Below the pieces are notes generated by a model, which ran no database searches, was not told where the DNA came from, and saw only the letters and a program-made list of their open reading frames with translations. A DNA stretch of 64,000 nt from contig NZ_FQVX01000002.1 of the NCBI RefSeq assembly GCF_900129495.1, forward strand, positions 682,001 to 746,000, written 5' to 3'. Shown here in pieces: positions 27,046-34,290 of this stretch. Positions within the stretch are counted from its first letter, which is position 1. Each line of letters begins with the position of its first letter. Made by a program: the position numbers and the translations under genes. This DNA is from Geodermatophilus nigrescens (lineage in GTDB: Bacteria; Actinomycetota; Actinomycetes; Mycobacteriales; Geodermatophilaceae).

Positions 27046-27777
27046 TCACCGCTCCCGTCGGCGGAGCACCACGACGACGTTCCACGACGCGATCTCGCGG
27101 AGTCCCGGGACGCGGGCGACCCAGCCGGCCCACCACGGGTGGTAGCGGGCGAACACCGCGAGCAGGTCGGCGTCGGGGCAGCGCCGCGCCCACCGGACGA
27201 GCCCCCCGGCGGACACGGCGAACAGCGACTCCCCGAACCGGTTCTTCGGCTCGCGGCCGGTGCGCCGGCGGAAGCGGCGGCGCGCGTAGCCGCCGCCGAG
27301 GTAGTGCCACGGCGCCGTCTCGTGCCCGCCCCAGGGCGACAGCCACGGCGTGAACGAGACCAGCACCGTGCCGCCGGGCCGGGTCACCCGCACCATCTCG
27401 TCGGCCATCACCCACGGGCGGGCGACGTGCTCGAGCACGTTGGACGAGTAGCAGACGTCGACCGCGCCGCTGCGCACCGGCAGCGCCTCCCCGCTCGCCC
27501 GCAGCGTGCCGGGCTCGGGCTCCCCGCGGGCGGCCATCTCGCCGGCGTCGGGCTCGAGGCCCACGTAGGTGGCCCCCGCCGCGCGGAACTCGCGGGCGAA
27601 GTAGCCGGGCCCGCCACCGACGTCGAGCACGGTCGCGCCGTCGAGGTCGGCCCAGCGCGCCAGCTGCCGCACGGAGTCCTCGGCCAGCACCCCGTAGAAG
27701 GTGTCGGGGTCGGTCTGCTCGCGCAGGAACGCCCGGAACAGCCGGACGGACCGGCGCAGGGTGGCCGAGCGGTCCAT
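27046..27777 (-). CDS. SAM-dependent methyltransferase, Rv0224c-like
   Basis: The 243-residue class I methyltransferase has motif I VLDVGGGPGYFAREF near residue 55, VGLEPDAGEM, VDVCYSSNVLEHVARP and MVRVTRPGGTVLVSFTPWLSPWGGHET. The last part and the length match the actinobacterial group that includes M. tuberculosis Rv0224c, encoded divergently from a glycosyltransferase as here. ATG 27777 is preferred to one 27 bases upstream because GGAGG lies eight bases before it. It probably methylates a cell-envelope glycan or lipid precursor. Confidence 0.85.
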   Translation of the reverse strand: MDRSATLRRSVRLFRAFLREQTDPDTFYGVLAEDSVRQLARWADLDGATVLDVGGGPGYFAREFRAAGATYVGLEPDAGEMAARGEPEPGTLRASGEALPVRSGAVDVCYSSNVLEHVARPWVMADEMVRVTRPGGTVLVSFTPWLSPWGGHETAPWHYLGGGYARRRFRRRTGREPKNRFGESLFAVSAGGLVRWARRCPDADLLAVFARYHPWWAGWVARVPGLREIASWNVVVVLRRRER

Positions 27778-27835
27778 TCTCTGCGCGCCTCCTCTGTCGA
27801 CCATTCGGGCGGGTGGAATGGCCGGTACCCGTCTG

Positions 27836-27851
27836 TATCGTGCCGCGGGTG
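27836..27851 (+). promoter_or_regulatory. Leaderless -10 element of the glycosyltransferase gene
   Basis: TATCGT (27836-27841) is followed by seven bases and GTG 27849. It lies 60 bases from the divergent methyltransferase start. Confidence 0.45.
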
Positions 27852-29246
27852 ATCTGCGTCTCCCGCCGCCGACGACCGCCGGCCGACGTCGTGTTCGTCA
27901 ACTGGCGTGACGACAGCCACCCGGAGGGCGGCGGGTCGGAACGGTACGTGCACCGCGTCGCCGAGGGGCTGGCGGCCGCCGGGCTCGACGTCGAGCTGTT
28001 CTGCGCCGCGCACGGCCGGGCGCCGCGCGAGGAGGTCGTCCGCGGCGTGCGGGTGGTCCGCCGCGGCGGGCGCCTCGGCGTCTACCCGCGGGCGCTGCTG
28101 CACGTCGCGCGCCGCCGTCCGCGGCTGGTGGTCGACGTGCAGAACGGCCTGCCGTTCTGCAGCCCGCTGGTCACCCGGGCGCCGGTCGTGGTGCTCGTCC
28201 ACCACGTGCACCGCGAGCAGTGGCCGATCGTCTTCGGCCGGCTCGGCGGCGCGGTGGGCTGGTGGCTGGAGTCCCGGCTCGCGCCCTGGGTCTACCGGCG
28301 CTCCCGCTACGTGACCGTCTCGGAGGCGACGCGCACGGAGCTCGCCGGCCTGGGCGTCGCGCCCGGGCGGGTCGCGGTGGTGCCCAACGGCGTGGAGCCG
28401 GCGCCGCGCGTGGCGGTGCGCCGCTCGGCGACGCCGCGGCTGGTCGTGCTCGGCCGGCTCGTCCCGCACAAGCGGGTCGAGCACGCCCTCGAGGTGCTCG
28501 CCCGGCTCTCCGGGCGGTACCCGGACCTCACGCTGTCGGTGGTCGGCGAGGGCTGGTGGGACGAGCGGCTGCGCGCCGAGGCAGAGCGCCTGGGCGTCGC
28601 CGGCCGGGTGGAGTTCCACGGCTTCCTCGACGAGCCCGCCAAGCACGCCGAGCTCGCCCGGGCGTGGGTGCACCTGTGCCCGTCGGTCAAGGAGGGCTGG
28701 GGCCTGGTGGTCACCGAGGCCGGCACGCACCGGACGCCCACGGTGGGCTACCGCTCGGCGGGCGGGCTCAACGAGTCGGTGCTCGACGGCCGCACGGGCC
28801 TGCTGGTCGAGGACCTCGACGGGCTCGCCGAGGCGGTCGGGCGCCTGCTGGAGGACGAGGACGGCCGCACCGCGATGGGGGCGGCCGCGGCCCGGCACGC
28901 GGCCGGGCTGGACTGGGACTCGAGCGTGCGGGGCTGGGGTGCGGTGCTGGCGTCCGCGCGGGCGGACGCCGGCACCGGGTCAGCCGCGGGTGCCGTAGTC
29001 GAGGACGTCGATCGGCTGCTGGTCGCTCTGCTCCACCGCGGAGGTGTCGGGGTTCACGACGGCGGTGACGCCCGCGACGGCGGCGGCACCGACGGCCGCA
29101 CCGGCGCCGAGGGACAGGAGCACGGCCAGGAGGGTCTTCACGCGGTCACTCGTTTCTCCGGAGGGCGACGACGGAGCGCCACCGTAGACGCCCGCACGGT
29201 GATCCACAACGCAGAGGCCCCGGCGATCCCCAGCGCGAGGCCGTGA
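27849..29246 (+). CDS. GT4-family glycosyltransferase, Rv0225-like, with unusual C-terminal extension
   Basis: The GT-B-fold enzyme shows VFVNWRDDSHPEGGGSERYVHRVAEGLAAAG at the N-terminus, VVVLVHHVHREQWP, VAVVPNGVEP, LVVLGRLVPHKRVEHALEVL and the GT4 donor-site block CPSVKEGWGLVVTEAGTHRTPTVGYRSAGG with the ExxxxxxE pattern. The family part ends near residue 375 (base 28975). The frame stays open for another 90 residues of Gly/Asp/Arg-rich sequence to TGA 29244-29246. That stretch lies antisense to the complete DUF2613 gene and to 109 bases of the next gene, so the extension may be non-genuine or the result of a lost stop. GTG 27849 is chosen from the leaderless signal. Confidence 0.85.
   Translation: MICVSRRRRPPADVVFVNWRDDSHPEGGGSERYVHRVAEGLAAAGLDVELFCAAHGRAPREEVVRGVRVVRRGGRLGVYPRALLHVARRRPRLVVDVQNGLPFCSPLVTRAPVVVLVHHVHREQWPIVFGRLGGAVGWWLESRLAPWVYRRSRYVTVSEATRTELAGLGVAPGRVAVVPNGVEPAPRVAVRRSATPRLVVLGRLVPHKRVEHALEVLARLSGRYPDLTLSVVGEGWWDERLRAEAERLGVAGRVEFHGFLDEPAKHAELARAWVHLCPSVKEGWGLVVTEAGTHRTPTVGYRSAGGLNESVLDGRTGLLVEDLDGLAEAVGRLLEDEDGRTAMGAAAARHAAGLDWDSSVRGWGAVLASARADAGTGSAAGAVVEDVDRLLVALLHRGGVGVHDGGDARDGGGTDGRTGAEGQEHGQEGLHAVTRFSGGRRRSATVDARTVIHNAEAPAIPSARP
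28980..29141 (-). CDS. DUF2613 small membrane protein
   Basis: The 53-residue protein has one N-terminal hydrophobic helix (KTLLAVLLSLGAGAAVGAA) and a short exported tail ending in DQQPIDVLDYGTRG, the pattern of DUF2613 (M. tuberculosis Rv0236A, encoded beside aftD). The GTG overlaps the upstream TGA by four bases (GTGA), showing coupling to the large membrane protein gene. A role as a small accessory of the arabinosyltransferase machinery is an inference from context. Confidence 0.82.
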   Translation of the reverse strand: MKTLLAVLLSLGAGAAVGAAAVAGVTAVVNPDTSAVEQSDQQPIDVLDYGTRG

Positions 29247-30871
29247 GCGGCGATCACCGCGGCCGCCCGGCCGGCCGCCGGCCGGGGGCCCTCGACCGCA
29301 CCCGGCACGCGGTGCAGCACCAGGTCGTCGCCGGCGAACGCCACGGGCAGCCCGGCCACCGCGGAGGGCACCTCCGGGCCGGGCGTGCCGCGTTCCACCA
29401 GCACCCAGCCGACGCCGAGGCGGGCCAGCTCCGCCGGGTCGCCGGCGGCCGCCAGGACGGCACGGGCGCGGGTGTCCTCGCCACGCACCGCCTCGCCGTC
29501 GACCCGCAGGGTGTCGTCGGCGACCACCGGCCGGGGCAGCCAGCGCGCGGCCGGGTCGAGCTGGGGGCGGCGGTCGTTCCAGTCGAAGGCGCGGTAGACG
29601 CCGGCGGGCAGGACCAGCACGTCACCCGGCGCGTCGTCGTCGGCGAGCGCCTCGCGCACGGCCTGCCAGTCGGCGGGCCACGCCACCGGCTGCAGCCGCC
29701 CGCCGACGCCCCAGGCCAGGTCGGGGACGGCGACCAGCGGCAGGAGCAGCGCGAGGGCGGCGACCGCCCGGGCGCCGGCCGCGGGCAGCAGGTCCCGCAG
29801 CGCCGCGTACGCCCGGCGGGCGCCGAGCCCGGCGCCCACGGCCAGCGGCAGGGCGACCCAGGCCGCCCACTTCTGCCCGTCGCGCAACAGGCCCGCACCC
29901 GGCACGGTCGCGACGGCCGCCTCGAGCAGCACCGAGGCGCCGGGGAGCGCGCCGGCGAGGGCCAGGAGCAGCCCGGCCGCACCGAGCACGAGCAGCCGCG
30001 TCCCGGTGCCGGCCCGCACCGCGCGGGCGGCCCAGCCGGCGACGGCGAGGGCCAGCAGCAGCGCCGTGACCACGGGGACGAGCGCCGAGGCGCGGGACGG
30101 CGGCACCGCCGCGGCGTTCCAGAGGCCGCCGGTGCCGAGCACGGCGAGCACCGGCCCGGCCCAGTTCTCGCCGCGGGCCGCGAACGCCGCGACGCCGGCC
30201 GGGTCCGACGTGCCGGCCGCCGGGCTGAGCACGGCGGCGACCACCCACGGGGCCGACAGGAGCGCGACCGCCGCGAGGGCGCGCCCGGCGCCCCTCCGGC
30301 CGGTGCCCGCGACCACCGCGCCGGCGGCGAGCAGGCTGCCGGTGGGGCTCAGGACGGCCGGCACCAGGGCGAGCACCAGCCGCGGCAGGGCGCCCGGCTC
30401 GCCGGCGCGCAGCCGCACCCCCGCCCGCACCACCCAGGGCAGGGCCGCCCAGGCGAGCAGCAGGGTCCACTGGCCGAGCAGCAGCCGCTCGGCCAGGTAG
30501 GGGCTCCAGCCGTAGACGAGACCCGCTGCCGCGCCGGCCAGCCCGCGGCGCCCGCCGGGTCCCGGTGGCACCAGCCGGGCGGCGCCGAGCACGGCGGCGT
30601 ACACGGTGGCCACGAGGAGCGCCTTCTGCACCAGCGCCCCGGGCAGCAGCGCGGTGAGCAGCGCGGTCGCGCCGTCGGCGGGCACGGCCCGCGGCAGGGC
30701 GCCGGACAGGCCGAGCGCGTCGAGGTCGAGGTCGAGCCGCGGCACCGAGACGAGGTCGCCGAGCAGCACGTGTCCGGGCGCCAGCGCCGGGGCGCTCACG
30801 AGCAGCGCGACGGCGAGCGCCAGCCAGCGGGCCGGCCACGGCGACCGGTCGGGCAGCACGCAGTCGTCCAC
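29138..30871 (-). CDS. Large multi-pass membrane protein, Rv0226c-like (possible GT-C glycosyltransferase)
   Basis: The 577-residue protein has about 12 hydrophobic segments and a hydrophilic C-terminal third with one final helix. The N-terminal helix and following loop (LLGDLVSVPRLDLDLDALGLSG) and GLVYGWSPYLAERLLLGQW resemble GT-C membrane glycosyltransferases. LARLGVGWVLVERG resembles the ARAGISHVVVRNDLD stretch of the AftD-like protein, suggesting distant kinship. Position beside a methyltransferase, GT4 and DUF3068 gene matches Rv0226c. GGAGG lies six bases before the GTG. Biochemical function is unknown. Confidence 0.75.
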   Translation of the reverse strand: MDDCVLPDRSPWPARWLALAVALLVSAPALAPGHVLLGDLVSVPRLDLDLDALGLSGALPRAVPADGATALLTALLPGALVQKALLVATVYAAVLGAARLVPPGPGGRRGLAGAAAGLVYGWSPYLAERLLLGQWTLLLAWAALPWVVRAGVRLRAGEPGALPRLVLALVPAVLSPTGSLLAAGAVVAGTGRRGAGRALAAVALLSAPWVVAAVLSPAAGTSDPAGVAAFAARGENWAGPVLAVLGTGGLWNAAAVPPSRASALVPVVTALLLALAVAGWAARAVRAGTGTRLLVLGAAGLLLALAGALPGASVLLEAAVATVPGAGLLRDGQKWAAWVALPLAVGAGLGARRAYAALRDLLPAAGARAVAALALLLPLVAVPDLAWGVGGRLQPVAWPADWQAVREALADDDAPGDVLVLPAGVYRAFDWNDRRPQLDPAARWLPRPVVADDTLRVDGEAVRGEDTRARAVLAAAGDPAELARLGVGWVLVERGTPGPEVPSAVAGLPVAFAGDDLVLHRVPGAVEGPRPAAGRAAAVIAAHGLALGIAGASALWITVRASTVALRRRPPEKRVTA

Positions 30872-30939
30872 GCCCGCCCTCCGTCCCCGTCCGCCGGCCC
30901 GCGCCCGGCCGCAGGTCTCCCGCAGGGTAGGTGGGCGGC

Positions 30940-32280
30940 GTGAGCCTCCCCCGCCCGCGACACCCGCAGGAGGGAGCCGCGCCGGCCCGGCCCGCGGGGG
31001 CGGGCGCGGTCCCGGCGGCGCTCGTGTCCGGCTCGCTGCTGCTGGTCAGCGGCCTGGCCTACGTCGTCACCGTGCTCGCCGCCCGGGCGCTCACCCCGCA
31101 GTCCTACGGCGAGCTGGCCGCGCTCCTCGGCGTACTGCTGGTCGGGTCGGTGCCGGCCACCGGGCTGCAGACGGCGGCCGCGCTGCACCTGGGCCGGCAC
31201 CCGGCGTCGGCGGTGGCGCGGGCCGTCCCGCGGCTGCACGCCACCGCGCTGGCCGCGAGCGTCGCCGTCGGTCTGGTCGCGCTGGCCGCCGTGCCGCTCG
31301 TGGTGTCGGTGCTGCGCCTGCCCGGGGCTGCTGGCGCGGTCTGGCTGGCCGTCGCGCTGGTGCCGCAGACGCTGGTCGGCGGGTACGACGGCATCCTGCA
31401 GGGCACCGGCCGGCACGGCCGCCTGGCCGCGGTGTTCGTCTCCTTCGGCGGGCTCAAGTGGGCCGGAGCCGTGACCGGCCTGCTCGCGGGCGGCACGCCG
31501 GCGGCGGCGCTGGCGGGCATGGCGGCCGGGTGCGCGGCCGGCGCGCTGGTGTCGTGGCTCGGCTGCGGGCGGCCGGGGGTGTCGCGGGGCCTGCGCGGCC
31601 CGGCGCGCTCGGCGGCCCGGGCGGCGGGCGCGCTGCTCGGGCTGGTCCTGCTGGTCAACCTCGACCTGCTGCTGGCGCGCCACCACCTGCCGGCGGCGCA
31701 GGCCGGCGAGTACGCCGTCGGGGCGGTGTTCGCCAAGGTGGCCTACTGGCTGCCGCAGGGCGTCGGCGTCGTGCTCCTCCCCCGGCTCGCCGACCCGGCG
31801 TCGCGGCGGCAGGCGCTGCCCGCGGCGCTCGGCGTCGTCGCGGCGGTCGGCGGGCTGCTCACGCTGGCCACCGCGGTGCTCGGCGCGGCCGCGCTGCCGC
31901 TGGTCGGCGGCGCCGCCTACGGCGCCCACCTCGGCGGCTGGACCTGGGTGTTCACCGCCGCCGGCACGCTGCTCGCGCTGGCCCAGCTGCTGCTCTACAA
32001 CGGCATCGCGGCGGCAGACCGAACCGCCGCCGCGGCGGTGTGGGCCACCGTTGCGGTGGAGACCGCCGTCGTCGGGGCGCTCGCCGCGGCCGGCGTCCTG
32101 TCGGTGCTCGCCGTCGCGGCCGTCGCGGCCGGGACGGCCACCGCGCTGGTGGGCGTCGGCCTGCTCCGGCTGCGGCGGGCGCACGCCCCGGACGTGGCCG
32201 TGGACGCGCAGGTCGCCGGGGCCGCCGTCAGCGGCGCGCCGGTCGCAGCGCCAGCACCGCCAGCGCGCCGACGGCGCTGA
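30940..32280 (+). CDS. Polysaccharide flippase-like membrane protein (Wzx/MATE superfamily)
   Basis: The 446-residue protein has 12-14 predicted helices and the start pattern VSGSLLLVSGLAYVVTVLAARALTPQSYGELAALLG of the Wzx/MurJ-type flippases, with later SFGGLKWAGAVTG and AVGAVFAKVAYWLPQGVGVVLLPRLAD. It probably turns lipid-linked glycan precursors across the membrane for the nearby envelope locus. GTG 30940 is favoured; a GTG nine bases upstream is possible. CAGGGT (30923-30928) is a likely -10 element, giving a very short leader. Its last 53 bases overlap the end of the convergent MFS gene. Confidence 0.82.
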   Translation: MSLPRPRHPQEGAAPARPAGAGAVPAALVSGSLLLVSGLAYVVTVLAARALTPQSYGELAALLGVLLVGSVPATGLQTAAALHLGRHPASAVARAVPRLHATALAASVAVGLVALAAVPLVVSVLRLPGAAGAVWLAVALVPQTLVGGYDGILQGTGRHGRLAAVFVSFGGLKWAGAVTGLLAGGTPAAALAGMAAGCAAGALVSWLGCGRPGVSRGLRGPARSAARAAGALLGLVLLVNLDLLLARHHLPAAQAGEYAVGAVFAKVAYWLPQGVGVVLLPRLADPASRRQALPAALGVVAAVGGLLTLATAVLGAAALPLVGGAAYGAHLGGWTWVFTAAGTLLALAQLLLYNGIAAADRTAAAAVWATVAVETAVVGALAAAGVLSVLAVAAVAAGTATALVGVGLLRLRRAHAPDVAVDAQVAGAAVSGAPVAAPAPPARRRR

Positions 32281-33634
32281 GCGCCGCGCCCGCGAGCGCC
32301 GCGGCGTCCCACCCGGCGAGCAGCCCGGCCGCGGTGCCCGCGGGGTCGCCCGCGGTGACCAGCAGGACGACCAGCGTCGCGCCCACCGCCGCGCCGAGGT
32401 AGCGCGCCGTGTTGTTCGCGCCGCTGCCCATGCCGGCCCGCTCCGCCGGCACGTGCGCCACCGCCTCCCGCCCGAGCGCCGCGTTCGCCACGCCGTAGCC
32501 CACGCCGAGCACCAGCAGCCCGGGCAGCAGACGCACCGCGGTGGAGTCCACGTCGAGCACGGCGAGGGCGGCCAGGCCCGCGGCCGAGAGGGCCAGCCCG
32601 GCGGCCAGCAGCAGCCGCCCGTCGACGGCGGGGAGCCAGCGCAGGCCCACCGACGTCGCCGTGGCCACCGCCGACCACACCAGCACGAGCACCGTCGTCG
32701 CCAGGAGGCTCTCGCCCAGGCCGCGCTGCAGCACGGTGGCGAGGAAGGACATCAGCCCGACCGTCCCGGCGCCGGTGACCAGGGCACCGACCAGCGCGGC
32801 GGTGAACCCGCGGACGCGGAACAGGCCGAGGTCGACCATCGGCGTGCGCACCCGGCTCTCGGCCAGCACGAACCCGGCGGCCAGCAGCGCGCCGCCGCCC
32901 AGCAGCACCGCCGTCGGGAGCGCGCCGGCACCGCTGCGCGGCGCGACCAGGCCGACGAGCAGGCAGGTGACGGCGGCGACGAGCAGCACGGGTCCGGCGA
33001 CGTCGACCCGCGGCCGGCGCGGGCGCGGGGACTCCGGCAACAGCAGGCGCGCGGCGACGGCGAGCAGCAGCGTGACGGCGGCGGTGGCGACGTGCGTGGC
33101 GCGCCAGCCGTCGTCGCCGTCGAGGACCACCGCGGCCAGCCCGCCGACGCCGGTGCCCGCACCCAGCGCCGCGCCCCACACCGCGGCCGCGCGCGCCCTG
33201 GCCGGCCCGAGCGGGAACACCTGCGCGATCAGGCCGAGCGAGCAGGCGAGCACCGCGGCGCCGCCGACGCCCTCGACCAGCCGCCCGGCCACGAAGACAC
33301 CGGTGCTCCCGGCCGCGGCGGTCAGGCCGGCGCCGGCGGCGAGCAGCACCAGGCCGGCGGTGAAGACCAGCCGCCGCCCGACGTCGTCGGCGACCGACCC
33401 GGCCACCAGCAGCGCCGCGGCGAGCCCCACGCTCATCGCCGAGAGCAGCCACGCCTGCCCGCCGGGACCGGTGCCGAGGTCGCGCGCGGTGGACACCGTG
33501 GTGGCCAGCGGGGTGACGAAGGCGGCCAGCACGAGGAGCGTGCTGGTGGCGACGACGGCGAGCGTGCGCCGCTGGACCGCCGGCGCGGGGGCCGGCGGCG
33601 CTGCGGGAGGAGCCTGCTGGATCGAGCGGGACAC
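32228..33634 (-). CDS. MFS efflux transporter, DHA2 (14-helix) type
   Basis: The 468-residue protein has about 14 hydrophobic helices, the MFS loop as SVADDVGRRLVFTAGL, GRLVEGVGGAAVLACSLGLIAQVFP (motif C region) and the typical mid-protein RVRTPMVDLGLFRVRGFTAAL of DHA2 drug exporters. It would export small toxic compounds with proton influx. The GTG start lacks a ribosome site. An imperfect 23-bp inverted repeat and a TACGGT -10 element upstream suggest control by a TetR-type repressor, which is not encoded next to it. Confidence 0.85.
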   Translation of the reverse strand: MSRSIQQAPPAAPPAPAPAVQRRTLAVVATSTLLVLAAFVTPLATTVSTARDLGTGPGGQAWLLSAMSVGLAAALLVAGSVADDVGRRLVFTAGLVLLAAGAGLTAAAGSTGVFVAGRLVEGVGGAAVLACSLGLIAQVFPLGPARARAAAVWGAALGAGTGVGGLAAVVLDGDDGWRATHVATAAVTLLLAVAARLLLPESPRPRRPRVDVAGPVLLVAAVTCLLVGLVAPRSGAGALPTAVLLGGGALLAAGFVLAESRVRTPMVDLGLFRVRGFTAALVGALVTGAGTVGLMSFLATVLQRGLGESLLATTVLVLVWSAVATATSVGLRWLPAVDGRLLLAAGLALSAAGLAALAVLDVDSTAVRLLPGLLVLGVGYGVANAALGREAVAHVPAERAGMGSGANNTARYLGAAVGATLVVLLVTAGDPAGTAAGLLAGWDAAALAGAALSAVGALAVLALRPARR

Positions 33635-33659
33635 GCGCGCCCCCAGGGGATCGACGGGC

Positions 33660-33696
33660 GTCAGTTGGACATCCGAACCGACGTGGCGTCACCGTA
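33660..33696 (-). promoter_or_regulatory. Promoter and TetR-type operator of the MFS gene
   Basis: On the minus strand TACGGT (33696-33691) is followed by an imperfect inverted repeat at 33682-33660 with half-sites GTCGGTTCG and the complement of GTCAGTTGG. The repeat would cover the transcription start, so binding should repress. Confidence 0.4.
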
Positions 33697-33820
33697 GCAG
33701 GGCAGCGGCGCCGGTCACAGCCGTCCGGGGGACGTCGGCACGCATGCTCTGCGCGGGTCGGGGGCAGGAGGTCCCGGGAGGCACCGCACGGGTGCCGCGA
33801 GGACCAGGAGGTGCGTGTCG

Positions 33821-34225
33821 ATGGCGTCCGTCATCCACTTCACGATCGCGACCGTCGCCGAGGAGAGCCCCGACTTCCGCCGGGTGCTGTGGACGGGGAA
33901 GAACACCCAGCTCGTCGTCATGACCATCCCGCCGGGCGGGGAGATCGGCGAGGAGGTCCACGAGGACATCGACCAGATCCTCACCTTCGTCAGCGGCGTC
34001 GGTGAGGCGAAGGTCGGCGGGTCCACCAAGAAGGTGGCGCAGGGCGACCTGGTCGTCGTCCCGGCCGGGACGAAGCACAACTTCCTCAACACCGGGCCGA
34101 ACCCGCTGGTCCTCTACACGGTCTACGGCCCCCCGGAGCACGCCGACGGCGCGGTGCACCACACCAAGGAGGAGGCCGACGAGGCGGAGGAGTCCGGCAA
34201 GGACGAGCCGCCCACCGAGGACTGA
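33821..34225 (+). CDS. Cupin domain protein
   Basis: The 134-residue single cupin has IPPGGEIGEEVHEDIDQILTFVSGVGEA (motif 1 with His and Glu metal ligands) and GDLVVVPAGTKHNFLN (motif 2). This is the usual layout of small manganese/iron-binding cupins that resemble phosphomannose isomerase type II. The acidic tail (KEEADEAEESGKDEPPTED) is noteworthy. ATG 33821 has AGGAGG nine bases upstream and is preferred to GTG 33815. The substrate is unknown. A strong terminator follows. Confidence 0.82.
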   Translation: MASVIHFTIATVAEESPDFRRVLWTGKNTQLVVMTIPPGGEIGEEVHEDIDQILTFVSGVGEAKVGGSTKKVAQGDLVVVPAGTKHNFLNTGPNPLVLYTVYGPPEHADGAVHHTKEEADEAEESGKDEPPTED

Positions 34226-34244
34226 GCCGGAGAGACGCACTCCT

Positions 34245-34279
34245 CCCCGGTGCCGTCCACGCCGTGGGCGGCACCGGGG
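34245..34279 (+). terminator. Terminator after the cupin gene
   Basis: CCCCGGTGCCG (34245-34255) and CGGCACCGGGG (34269-34279) are perfectly complementary over 11 bases, and the loop holds a further CCAC/GTGG stem. It ends only 11 bases before the start of the next gene. Confidence 0.75.
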
Positions 34280-34290
34280 ACACTGGGCGC

